From Rhipicephalus microplus (Eukaryota; Arthropoda; Arachnida; Ixodida; Ixodidae): a DNA stretch of 64,000 nucleotides. How positions within the stretch are numbered: position 1 is the first letter of the stretch; the number at the start of each line of letters is the position of its first letter. Positions 23,441 through 34,093 of the stretch are shown here, piece after piece. Made by a program: the position numbers and the translations under genes. Below the pieces are notes generated by a model. The model saw only the letters and a list, made by a program, of their open reading frames with translations, was not told where the DNA came from and searched no databases. The DNA lies in the NCBI RefSeq assembly GCF_043290135.1, contig NC_134700.1, forward strand, positions 164,209,772-164,273,771, written 5' to 3'.

Positions 23441-25455
23441 AAATGCGTGCGGTGGAAGAATACAGTGTATTTCGTGCGAATTTGTGACGTCATGGCTCAG
23501 TTTACAGGTCGGTGGGATGCGGCTGATAATACAAACATTCTCGCAATCTCAGACTTCACAGTTCTTTTTTTTTCCACGTGATAGTTCTCTTTTTACACCA
23601 AACAAGCCAAGTGCATGTGACGCTCTGCCCCTATAATGTCTGCGAATTTTAATTGTCGTCTTTGTCAGCACTTTTTCTTATCAACTTTCAATTCTTTTTC
23701 TTATCAACTTTCAACACTTATCGAGTAATGACAACCTGACATGTGATATTTTGAATCGTGACGTTCCATTCTGCACAAGATCTAGCTCAATCACGATCAG
23801 TGGGAGCCACTGATCAAGATTGCTACATGCTACAGTAGTGTGCGCCAACCGATATTTGTGCTGTATAACTACGCTGCCTTTTGTACCATGCTTTGACCGA
23901 ACCAGAAGGCACGAGTGTCTAGAAAATGTAGCTTGGTTAGCCACCCTTTTGCTGAATAAAGAGCCGTCCTGAAACCCTCTATATAAAGAGAAGCTTCGAG
24001 AAACGTGTGTTTCAGATTTTATCATAACATATAAATTTTGATGTAGTATATAATAAGGACTATTCAGTCAGCTAGACCAAATAATAAAATTAATTATGCC
24101 ATGCATTCAACAAGCAAGCGATTCTTTCCTTTTGATTTGTTAGGAGAGGAATGAAGCTGCGTTGGTCTTCAATACATGAGCAGTCAAACGTAAATATAAC
24201 AAAGCAACACTACGCAAACAAGCCGGGGTACACTTCGTGAAAGGACCGCGACATTTACTCTTACACAGCCTCATTTAATTCACTAGGTTATTTTTTGGTA
24301 TTGAAAGATTTGCGACTATTCGCCCCTACGCTTTCATTTTTCTGTTCACCAACAGTGCACCTTTGCGACGTGCATGGCATATTGCTTTATGAAGGATTCC
24401 TGGTGTGATAGTTCATTCCCTTTCATGTGAGCGATATTTCCCCAGCACTAATGGGGCGCACAACAACTTGCATCAACCGAAGTGCACCACCTTGCTTTCG
24501 TGCAACCCCGTTGTCTCCCCCACCCCCATCCCCACCCATGTGTCTCATTATGAGCTGTGTAGTGAAACATTAGTACCAGCTCAGATGCACGAAAATTATT
24601 CGGACATACTGGCCAAAATTTGAAAAGAAAAAACATGAATAGAAGTCATTAAAAAGCATGGAAGCCAGTGATTGAGGAGAAAACTCACTTCTGGTCATCC
24701 CTATAATGCCGATCCTTGCAAGGTTATCTGTGATGCACACGACGTGGTCTTCGTCTCTGTTGCAGCCTTACATATATATTTAAGCAGTGCCAAATGCTAG
24801 CACTCACGCAAAGCCAATCAGAGGTCCTGCTGTGGTTTGGGAGCTTTTTTATAGGTGATATAGATGGACTGCCACAGCGCTCAGTTACCTGCATAGAGGT
24901 CGTGCTCGGGACGTTCATCATCCTCTTTAGGCATTTTCATACACAGTGTCCCGCGGCGATATCAAATTTAGATAAAATAAACGGGCCTTCTAAAAGCATA
25001 TGACTGTTCGTAACAAATGCATTTGACTTTGAGGACAATCTATAGAAAAAGACAACGCGTTTACACGTGACTGAATTGCTGTCGAAGGCAGCCTTCGAGC
25101 GCTTACTGAAGACGGCCATTATTCTCTGCAATAGACATCTTTTTACTCTTTCTTTATTGACAAAACGTCGGGAGATGCTTAGTTATCAAACGGCTATTAT
25201 TAGTCTGCTCAAACGGTTCTCGTGTCCTCAGTATTCTTGTTTACATACAGACGTTCTGGTTTTTGCTTATGCATGCTGTTCTTTTTCTTAATTGATAACC
25301 AATCTATTTTATAGAACAGCCTTGACAAGCATAGTTTTCACTCTGATGATATGCACCTAGATTTCATTAAAATGCGGTTATTATAAGCAAGGCGGCCTGC
25401 TATCTGACGCCCTCATTAAGGCACCATGATGTTTCAATAATATTGTCCCCCCAAC
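23441..25455. other. No gene recognised
   Basis: No repeat or domain identified. A minus-strand stretch near 24686-24766 is open with an acceptor-like and a donor-like end, but the support is too thin to call. Confidence 0.45.
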
Positions 25456-25603
25456 TTAACAGGAAGATGTGACAGCTATGTTATTTATAACCTTCTTACG
25501 GCTTCCTGAAGTGAAGTGTGGGATCGGGCTAGTCAGTATTTCAGCATTAAACTCCTCGGTGCAGTAATTAAGCATGGCGCGCACAGAATTCATTGTGGCT
25601 GTT
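25456..25603 (-). CDS. Candidate terminal exon of a hypothetical secreted protein (exon 3)
   Basis: On the minus strand, CTTTTTTTTTGCAG precedes 25603, a strong polypyrimidine tract and acceptor. The frame that follows reads ACA GCC ACA ATG and encodes 48 residues (including LNYCTEEFNAEILTS and SGSRKKVINN), ending SSC and TAA at 25458-25456. One leading base completes a split codon, matching the 2-base overhang of the candidate exon at 26760-26810. The frame is also open upstream of the acceptor to 25911, so a 151-codon single-exon reading is an alternative. I recognise no protein family. Confidence 0.28.
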
Positions 25604-26759
25604 CTGCAAAAAAAAAGATAAATGAATTGACGGCGATTATTGATCATGAAGTGTAGAGCAGATAGAAACAGGAACTGTTTTTTCTTCGGCGCCGTAGCAC
25701 ACCTTACTAGAAGCATTCTGCAAGAATGCTCCTCACTAAAAAGGGAGTAAGCCTTCCAGAGAGCGTCAGCATAAACAACTTCTTTTTTTGTGACCGTGTG
25801 AAAATAACGGAGACAAAAGTCTTTTTTTTCACGCTGTAACAAAAATGCATCCGTGCTAACTAGCCCAACTTTCAATACAATTGAAACCATCTCCCTACGA
25901 ACAAAGTTCACCGTGGAAAAGAAAAGTTGACTTCTGGCACTGCTTTCACTTGTGCGGAACGTTTTTTAACAAAAAGTGTTCATGAGTTTTGCCAGCACTT
26001 GCCTCAAGAAAAAAAATGTCCCAGTTTGTGCTGGTCTTTAGAAATTTTGGGTGTGCCGTATCTACTTTTTTTTCCTGTTTAGTTCTTGTTCCAGTTCAGT
26101 TTCTATTGGGGACATACCAATAGTGTTACGGCTATCATCGGTAGAGAAATATACGCGACATATTTTTGGTTATTTTTGGAATTCTACAAACCATCTTCTC
26201 TTTCCAGCAAAAAAAAAAAAAACCCAAGTGTGTATCTTTGAAACTGTATAGAACTCAATCATGTTCGCTCTTGTAGCGGCAAACGTTTCTGGAAGGTAAA
26301 TAAGCGCGTTAATTATTACGATCACTACAACTCAAACGCACTCTGCATAACTGAATGCTGTTTAAATCAGCGCCATCTAGGCGCCCTATATTAGGTGCGG
26401 TACGGATACCGCATTGAGAGAACATTATTGAAATGAATTGGAGAGTTAGCTTGATTGGCACACACAGTTCTCCATGCATAAATAATGCTTTACGAAATTG
26501 CTTACTGCGAACTTCCGGGAAAAATTGCTCCGAGCGTGCCTTCGAATACATACCGGCTGACTATGCGGCTCAGCAATTGAGATGAATATGAATGAAACGT
26601 AATCATTATCAAGCCGAGAGATAAGTACACCTTCTGTCAGAGGAACTTAATCTGCTAATAAATGTGCGACGCTTTCGAGCATCCACCCACTCACAGTAAT
26701 GTTCACAGAGACCAAAAGCATAACAAAATAGAGCGAAAAGATAAAAAGGAGCCACTTAC

Positions 26760-26810
26760 GCCCGAACGTTGATCCGCGTTCGTGCCTCGGAGCCCTTCGC
26801 GAAGCCATGC
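26760..26810 (-). CDS. Candidate small internal exon (exon 2)
   Basis: 51 nt, about two-thirds GC inside A/T-rich DNA. Upstream on the minus strand is GGCTAACCTTATGCTGTCC and TTTATAG, with a branch-point-like CTAAC about 20 bases before the AG. Downstream is GTAAGTGG, an excellent donor. Joined to the 31284-31384 exon the phase reads RHGFAKGSEARTRINVR and leaves two bases, which fits the terminal exon. All three frames are open over 51 nt, so only the second junction is a real test of phase. Confidence 0.3.
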
Positions 26811-27496
26811 CTATAAAGGACAGCATAAGGTTAGCCACTTGATTCTGTTAAGTGATGCACTAAAAATTGACAGTGTATACTGTCCTTTATCCGAGCTGTG
26901 TTGCCGACCGCCTATCATGCGGTAGGGTGGGACAACAGGCTTTTTTTTCACGTCATTTATGACAAAGCTGACAATCACTGCTTTTTTTTTAAAGTTTACA
27001 GGCCTCTATACTGCAGGATATCAGCAGGCCTACCCGTTACGCGTTTATTCCCTTCCTTCTATCGTCCCAGCCGCGGAACATCTTCCTTTTTTCCTAGCCT
27101 CATCGCAGTGCGTAGGAGCATAACACTGTGTATAAAAAACAGTCCTAATTTGCCCATGGACAAGGGAAGAGCATGAGGACAGCACCTGTCGTGATGGTTC
27201 CCTCTCTTGCCTGCCTGAAAACTTATCGCTCTTGATTTTTCCCTCGATGGATTCTTACCAACAAGTTAGCTTGTTGGTGAGAAACACATTTAAGCTGCGC
27301 TCTGCTTTTTGTTCACTACTTGGCACTTTTTATTCGTAAAACAGTCCTATTCTTTTATCTTTTTTTTCTTTTTGAAGAGGGTGGGTTTCTAAAGACATGT
27401 AAAAAAAGTATTTGCCATACTTAGCCCTTGCGATAGGCGGCCGGATAAAATTGCGAAATCACCTGTGTTTTTCCTAGCATGGACTGTTCAATCTAA
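26811..27496. other. No gene recognised apart from possible intron
   Basis: A/T-rich with T-runs. The open frame at 26898-27176 has no motif. Confidence 0.4.
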
Positions 27497-27740
27497 AAGT
27501 GTCCGCCGTTGTGGGAAACTGGTTACTATGCTCGGCTGCTTAACCGAAGGTCGCTGGTTGCATCCCGGCCGCGGTGGTCGCTTTTAGATGGAGGCAGCAT
27601 GTTAGAATCCATGTGTACTGCTCGATGTCAGTGCGTGTTAAACAAACACCACATGGTCGAAATTTCCGGAGCCCTTCGTGGCGTGCATCGTAATCATAAT
27701 GTGGTCTTCACCCGTCAACCGCCAGATACTATTACTGATC
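27497..27740 (+). mobile_element. tRNA-derived SINE (Ruka-like), old diverged copy
   Basis: Blocks in SINE order but with many substitutions: CTCGGCTGCTTAACCGAAGG, GGTTGCATCCCGGCCGCGG, AGATGGAGGC, CATGGTCGAAATTTCCGGAG, CATCGTAATCATAATGTGGT. The A box is damaged (ACTGGTTACTATGC). Confidence 0.7.
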
Positions 27741-27914
27741 GCCTAAGGAGATAGAACGTGATAAATACAGATCAGTATAATGCAAATCCCGATTACATAC
27801 TCAGCATTGCATTTTACAAAATTATTTTGGCGAAAATATGCGCATTAGTGGCAATCGTGCAACAGTGCCACAGACTATGAGTTATTTTGTTTGACACAGG
27901 CGCATTCAGAAAAG

Positions 27915-28040
27915 ACAATAGTTATAGCGCGAGAACAGAAGGACGACAAAAACAGAAGAAGGACACGAAGGACACGAAGAACCACTTCATGTCCTTCTTG
28001 TCTCTTTGTCGTCGTTCTGTTCTCGCGCTATAACTATCGT
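27915..28040. mobile_element. Foldback MITE with 56 bp inverted arms
   Basis: Left arm 27915-27970 and right arm 27985-28040 are inverted repeats, 50 of 56 positions complementary by hand alignment, around a 14 bp loop. The outer part, GTTATAGCGCGAGAACAGAA on the left, is complementary to TTCTGTTCTCGCGCTATAAC on the right. No coding content. A hairpin-forming non-autonomous element. Confidence 0.8.
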
Positions 28041-29135
28041 CACGTCATACCAACTAGCCCAAGCTGCCACACTCCTAAATAATAAGAAAACTTAAGCGCG
28101 CAAATTAACAAGTTAGGTTTAGTTTAGCTATTGCTTGAATTTTCTTCGTACGTTTCGGTCCTCTAACCAACGATGAAAGTTTTATTATGAGGAGCTGCTC
28201 AATTAATTTCAGCGTAATTCCAGTGTAACGTGACTAAAGCTGGCCCTATCGTTCCGGAAACTGAGACTTCCTTGCGCGACATTTTGCAATCTGGGCTAAT
28301 TCTCTAGCTTTCATTGCTGAGATATATTTCCCAGCTGCATTGTGATACATGTTACGAACTATAACACGTGTATAAGAAAGTGTGTCCAAAATTTTCGAAA
28401 AATGTGTAAATTGTGACATTTGCTCACTGTTTTCAAAACTTCTTTTTTCCGTGAAGCTAGCTTCTTAAGATGCTTCAAATCATCATTTGAGACAGTAATA
28501 AATAAAGGTTTAATTATTTTATTTAGAAGACTTGGCTGGTGCACTCAAATAGGCAAATGGAAGTCATTCATGCGGAGGCCCCAATGTGGTGGCACTAAGC
28601 TACATGTTCGACGTAAACTAGACATAACTTAAGCCTAGAGTGATTGTGATTCTACTTCGCATTGTGAGCATTGTGATTTCTACTTCGTAATTTTCATTTC
28701 TTGCCGCCACCCCTTCCTACGGTATTCTTGTTGCGAAAAAACTTCAACGTGGTAAGGTTTATCTGCCTAATAAGGAAAACTGCGAAAGAGTAGCCCCACT
28801 GCTTGATGTTTTCATTCTCTGGAAACTTGATCCTAAAACACAAAATAGCATGCAATTCAGCGTTTTTCTGGATGAACATTTTTCGGGTTGGAAAAGATGA
28901 TTTTTCAGGACCTCTTATGGCTTGAAATAAATTAAATAATGGGTATGGAGAGTGGGGTTCTCTGTTCAGATGCTCAACGGTAGATTTCAGCTTCTTACGC
29001 CCTGCTTCTCAGTTCTGCCACTTTTTGAACACCGCAGAGCTCATTGCTGCGGGTGTGCTATAGCACAGCCAGTCTTTGTTGATCGCAGCCACCAGTACTA
29101 ATGTGCCACAAGTTTTTTACGGACACTAGTTGTTG
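28041..29135. other. No gene recognised
   Basis: A/T-rich DNA without identified repeats. Confidence 0.45.
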
Positions 29136-30460
29136 AGGAAGAGAGGCAAAGGAGAAGAAAAAAATGAAGGCAGGGAGGTTAACCAGATGCTAGTATCCAT
29201 TATGCTACCGTACACTGGGGCTGAAGAACATTGGGTTGAGAGAGAGATATAGAGTTAAAAAATAAATAAGAGCAAAATACAGACCCGCACGCACACACAA
29301 AATCAGTCCATTTAGATGCGACAGGCCAGTAGTTCACAAAAAGCCCAGTAGCGCTTGCACGGCCTTCTTCTGTGATGATGAGACATGACGATGGGGCAGA
29401 ATACTTTCTTCTGACAGCGGCTGTTTATCTTACTTGTTCAGTGTGTTAGAAAGGTATTGTCTTTTTAGGTTACATTTCGGGCCGTCACACAGGACATGTC
29501 ACATTATTTCTTCATCTCCGCAGTGTGCACAGGCGGTGGTGTCGGCTATCTCTATGCGGAACGCGTACGCACGGGTAAACGCGACTCCCAATCATAGTCT
29601 GCACAGGGCAGTAGCATCACTTCGTCGAAGTTTTGTTGGAAGCCATGAGCTTAACGTTGGATCAAGGGATCGTAATCTTGCAAGCGTAAAAAAAAAGTTC
29701 ATTCTAAAGTGACATGGAGCGTTGGCGAGCAAGCATGCGGAGCCTCATAGCAGCATCCTCCCTATAGATAGAGGTATTGACTGGTCGTTGTCTTCTGCAT
29801 GAGGGGAATGGGCAGCTCGATCAGCCCATTCATTACAGATAATTTCACAGTAGCTTAAAAGCCACTAAAGTATAACGTGGTGCCTTTTCTCTGTTATATG
29901 GTGTAGCAGTTCTGCCGTCTCAAATACCAACTGTTCGTGCGGACCATGGCGTAGATTTGACAGAAGTGACTGCAGTGCCGCCTTACAGTCACAAAGATTG
30001 TCCACCGTTGCGTGCTTTCTTGCAAGCTCTGCTGCCGTTGATGTGGTTGCATGAGCTGTCCTGAATTTGATGGTTGTGGCGTGCGTTGGAATAACGACCG
30101 CCGCTGTTGGGCTGTTTGGCAGAACGGAGCCGTCGGTGTAGACGTGGGTGCAGTCTTGGTACTTCTTTAACAGCAGAAGTAAGGCGAGCTGCGTGACGGC
30201 TGGTATTGACAAATCTTGTTTCTTTTTTTTTCTAGATGCCTGGTATTGTCAGGTTGATGACTGACTGTATGAGACACCAAGGAGGAATTGAACGTCTCGC
30301 CACGGGCGTTGAACTTTTGCTGAGCTCAAGCATGTAGCCTGCTCTCGGTATGTGCGTATATGGCAGCATGGATCGTGTATTTTAGAACGCAGTACCATAG
30401 TCTCAAGCAGCTTGGTCCCTTCGCGTATTGTGAGCAGGTATAGGGACCCTTAGAACGCGA
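29136..30460 (-). mobile_element. LINE family B, 5' truncated, RNase H-bearing
   Basis: Minus-strand LINE remnant: end of the RT/thumb region (AGYMLELSKSS, RRSIPPW at about 30290), an RNase H domain, a CCHC-like remnant (CAHCGDEE near 29520, then a stop and HVLC), a C-terminal KKAVQALLGFL and a 3' UTR. It ends with the tail CTGGTTAACCTCCCTGCC, then CT-rich sequence, to about 29136. The same tail is inserted at 1078 and present at 15.84 and 43.73 kb. Several frame breaks (for example the stop before KKK near 30225 and after MLL near 29735) make it inactive. Confidence 0.8.
29735..30212 (-). pseudogene. RNase H domain of LINE family B ORF2
   Basis: RNase H would remove the RNA strand during retrotransposition. 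The minus-strand frame from 30212 shows HVYTDGSVLP (first catalytic Asp), TSTAAELARKHA (Glu) and NLCDCKAALQSLL (Asp, normally CDSKAAL). Beyond the stop at 29865 it continues with CNEWADRAAHSPH, the region of the last Asp. All four acidic positions are therefore still visible although the frame is broken. The window's other LINE has a different RNase H sequence and tail. Confidence 0.78.
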
Positions 30461-31283
30461 AGATCTGTGTGCACTTACAAGATCAGGACCTCACTAGCAC
30501 AGCAGACACTGAAAAATATGATCGTATGCAATCCACTCGCCCTCTGCAATCTTCTTATCTGAAAAATGCGAGCACTCTAACGCTTCTTTTATTAGTATTT
30601 GAGTACATAAAGCGATGTTTACTTGCTGGCATCCAATCTACAGCCTTGCCTGACAAAACTTGGAACATGTTGAAGTTCTTTCGAAGCAACAAACGAACAG
30701 CAGTTGCCTATACCTTTGATCGAATTTTTAAGCATTGATAGGAATCATAATATCAACGCCTTTTCACATCTTCCACTTGCCAATACTTTGACCATAATGC
30801 CGAGGCTACAGACATGGAGCGTTTCGGAGATAATACAAGCCTTTGTTCTCTTCTCCTGTCTCAAGTACACAGTGTCTCTGGTGTCAGCGCTTTAAGGGCC
30901 TCCAGAGAATAAAGGCGCCTCATAACCAAAAAGTAACGTCTTCAGACGACGTCGTCAAGGGGGAATTTCGAGCATGGTATGCCAGTGATCACAGTGGAAG
31001 AAAAAGGATAGCGAAAAAGGTGGGACAATAAATATACGAACTTCATAAGTTAAGAAAGCAATATATTGGGAATTCGGGAAGCCACCGAAGCCATCTCTTT
31101 CAAAACGTTTTTCTTTTTCCTCAGAGTGGGAGCGATTCATAGATTGTAGAGTGCAATGACTCGGAAAAAGAAGAGTCAAAAAGCGCAAGGCGTGAAAAAA
31201 AGCAAGAATGCAGCCCAAAGCGTTCGAATTACGGTTATTCTAATTTCCATTAAGAAAAGGAAAAAATGGCAGATCCCGCGTAC

Positions 31284-31384
31284 CTTGAGAATAGACGCTT
31301 CGCGAAGTGTGTAAATGAAAGGACGTAAGCTACACGCACTACACAGACAATCAGGATGAACAGTGGTAGGCTCATATGTTTCAT
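31284..31384 (-). CDS. Candidate first exon with signal peptide (exon 1)
   Basis: From ATG at 31384 the minus strand encodes 33 residues plus 2 bases: MKHMSLPLFILIVCVVRVAY, then VLSFTHFAKRLFS. This is a short basic N-region, a hydrophobic core and a polar stretch, as in a secretory signal peptide. It ends CTCAAG followed by GTACGC, a plausible donor. An in-frame ATG follows at codon 4. The frame is open upstream to 31453, so the start is uncertain. The two downstream candidate exons join in phase. No family recognised. Hydrophobic ORFs are common in A/T-rich DNA, so caution is needed. Confidence 0.28.
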
Positions 31385-31867
31385 TAGCACGTGATGGTGG
31401 TTATGTGCATACAAATCACTAATACGTGTACATCTGTGACATACCTGTGACATCCACTGCGTCCATGGGTCATGAATATGCGTTCAGTGAGCTGTAGACA
31501 CCTCTTTAACTTAGGCCGAATCCGTGTGAATTGTCAGCATCATCAGCAGAAATACATTTGTTCCTATAATCGTCTGTTATTGTGGGGAAGAGGAGCCTAC
31601 GTACACTGAATTATGACTTATAGTTCAGTTTCTTGAAATTGCTCATGTCTGGTAAGAAGTGCTAAATGACACCTCCATTCTTCTTCGTGGGCACGAAATC
31701 TTGGGAGGCACGCGTACATAAAAGGCGCCTTTCATATTTTGTGTGAACCAGGCCTCGTTCTATTTTCAAACATTGACGTAATCGTCGCCAGCAATGGTGA
31801 GAAGCGGTAAGCTGATATGTAGCGCAGACGAATGACTTTCAGTAGATGGATCTTCACTACAATTGTC
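31385..31867. other. No feature recognised
   Basis: If the candidate gene is real this would be its upstream region. No clear TATA or initiator was identified. Confidence 0.4.
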
Positions 31868-32125
31868 GTTATCTTGACGTTACGGCTGTATAGTAGAAGT
31901 ACTTATGCATACTGTTGATAAGATTAGATGGTCAGCACTGCAACTACATTTTACTTTTAATTTGAAGACCAGTTTGTAGACTTTGCGCGACTCCCTGGTA
32001 GAATTGCTGATTGTCACGCAGAATGCGGGGTCCCATTCCTGCTGGGACCGTAAAATTTATTTAATGTGTTCGTTGGGTCAACTTTGACAATGCCAGCTTT
32101 TCGTGATGATGCTCCTTAGAGCCTA
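31868..32125 (+). mobile_element. Second tRNA-derived SINE-like repeat, copy 1
   Basis: A diverged match to 32693-32965. Shared blocks: GATTAGATGGTCAGCACTGC, CCTGGTAGAATTGCTGA (A-box region), GGTCCCATTCCTGCTGGGAC (B-box region) and ACAATGCCAGCTTTTCGTGA. The promoter boxes are eroded. It is distinct from the Ruka-like SINE, having no CGGCGGCTGCATTT or AATCATAT block. Confidence 0.6.
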
Positions 32126-32244
32126 CCTAGTTGGCCCCCATACCACTCTACAAAACACAAATCATAAGTGAACACCTGCACAAAAAAAACAAAAACATGA
32201 CCTTCTGTAAACAACTGACTTCGTGTGTAATCAACTCCGTCTGT

Positions 32245-32430
32245 CAAATCAAATCAAATCTGTCTGTCCGTCCGCCCATGCATCTGTCATTTAATCTATC
32301 TGAACACTGATCTGTCCGTCCGCCTATGTGTCCGTGTATTCGTCACTGTATCCTACCGTCCGTGCACCCATGCATACGTCCACCTGTCCATCATTCGTCC
32401 GTACGTTGGTTCGTCCATCTGTTCATCCTT
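32245..32430 (+). repeat. Degenerate CCGTC/CTGTC tetranucleotide tract
   Basis: CTGTCTGTCCGTCCGCCCAT, CGTCCGCCTATGTGTCCGTG and similar units. Head and tail modules of the GGGGCGAAGC repeat are not recognisable, so it is an old or truncated relative. Confidence 0.5.
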
Positions 32431-32692
32431 TATACATGTAGGCAACTTCAACGTAGACATTACAGACTTTAGGAACTATAGATTCGACAATTCCTCGGTA
32501 TTCACTTCGTGGAGATTCACTGTAGTTTCCTAACGCGGACGAAACAAAATTAACTATGTCTGATCGCGCCAGTCCTCGAAACTTTCAATCACCTTCATAA
32601 TTATTTCAGCGCTGGCAACATAGAATTACTATTGTCTGTTCTCTTTTTGGTTCAAACTCTCAATCACTTTAAGTGCATTGCGCTTAACTACA

Positions 32693-32965
32693 CTGGATGT
32701 TGACCTGACGTGAGAGCTGTATCGTTAGAGTACATATGTAATGTTTATAAAATTAGATAGCCATCACTGCATCGCCAATTGGCGCTTCACGTAGGTTACG
32801 GTCTATTTGAAAAGCAGTTGCGAGACCTAGCATGGCTCTGTGGTAGAATACTTGGTTTCCAGGCCAAATGCCGGGGCTCAATTTTTGCTGGAACCATGCC
32901 AATTTTTCTTTACATTCGATGGTTCAAGGCAGCCGATGTCAGCTTTTTCTTAGAGCTCACGCGTT
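32693..32965 (+). mobile_element. Second tRNA-derived SINE-like repeat, copy 2
   Basis: Shares with copy 1 the upstream AATTAGATAGCCATCACTGC, a better-preserved A box (CATGGCTCTGTGGTAGAATA), a B-box region (CCGGGGCTCAATTTTTGCTG) and GATGTCAGCTTTTT near the end. About 825 bp separates the two copies. Confidence 0.62.
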
Positions 32966-33354
32966 AAACAATCCCATGTGTGTTCTCACCGTTCCTAGGT
33001 AAATATAAACAGTAAGTCACATGTGACACACACACGCCCGAGCGTATGACCTATTGTCCGGTGGGAAGTGTTTGACAACGTGCGCAACAGGATCGAGACA
33101 TTATTCGTGCGTGTCATAGCCAACGAACAGTATTTGTCAAACCATCTTACCTCCACATACTAATTTTGGTTTGCCCCAAGTAAAGGAAGTGATAACGAGA
33201 GCGCCTAGTCGTAGACGAACGTCTTGATAAATGCGTAATTAGACGCCAAAAGTTCCTGTAGTATGCAAAGAAATCCTTCGCATTTGAAAGACACGCGTCT
33301 CCAAGGCGTGGATGACGAGTGGGCGAAACCAGGTACTAAGGTATATAATGTCTA

Positions 33355-33835
33355 CGTTGAAGTCGACGACTACTATAAAGGGTGGATGCATGGATGAACG
33401 AACGGACGGACGCATGGTTTGATGCACAGATGGGCAGACACACGCACGGATGGATACACTGACAGTCGGGGCTGTACAGATTGATGGACAGGAGGATGGA
33501 TGGACAGACAGATAAACGGATGGGTGAATAGACGGACAGTGCAGGTGATCATGGATGAACAGATGTACAGACGGACGGACTGACAGATAGATGAACAGAC
33601 GGGCGGTATCGTATACGTATGCGCATGAACGGATGGACAGACAGACGGACAGACGGACAGACGGACAGATTCACGGATGGCGCATGTGGATGAGTCTATT
33701 TTTAGGCCGATACGTGCGGAAAAGCGCTGCGCGCAGGTGCTTCGCACCTGCGCTCAACTGCGAACGTGGGGCATGGATTGCAGCCGGATGGACATAGTGA
33801 TGTCCTAAGGTACTTCGTCCCTAAAAAATTAATTT
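33355..33835 (-). repeat. Tetranucleotide repeat element, minus orientation
   Basis: A GGATGGATG/GGACGGACAGAC array at 33380-33680 followed by CCTAAGGTACTTCGTCCCTA at about 33806, similar to the tail module of the GGGGCGAAGC family (CACCCTAAAGAGCTTCGCCC). Conserved head and right modules were not found. ORFs over it are compositional. Confidence 0.5.
33731..33753. other. Perfect 10 bp stem, 3 nt loop hairpin
   Basis: GCGCAGGTGC, TTC, GCACCTGCGC. It lies beside the tetranucleotide array. No U-run follows, so it is not a bacterial-type terminator. Confidence 0.7.
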
Positions 33836-34071
33836 ATTTATGATGAAAGTCTTAGAAGCTTGATCAATTTTTAAAGTGACATGGTGTTCTTGAAGTTGAA
33901 TAGCGTATGGGGTGAATATTTGTTGCGATCTGAAATTTTGTACCATTTACGTTCTATGTTCCACACTTCTAATAGATTCAGTGTTCCGGCATATCGTCAA
34001 TTCATGTTGATAAAAAATAAAGGAAACTGATCATGGCCATCGGCTGCAATAGCAGCAGTGCAAAAGGTCAT

Positions 34072-34093
34072 CATATGATGACGTCATCATATG
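34072..34093. other. 22 bp perfect palindrome centred on TGACGTCA
   Basis: CATATGATGAC followed by its exact complement GTCATCATATG. The centre TGACGTCA (34079-34086) equals the CREB/ATF consensus. No promoter context is visible, so a regulatory role is only a possibility. Confidence 0.55.
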
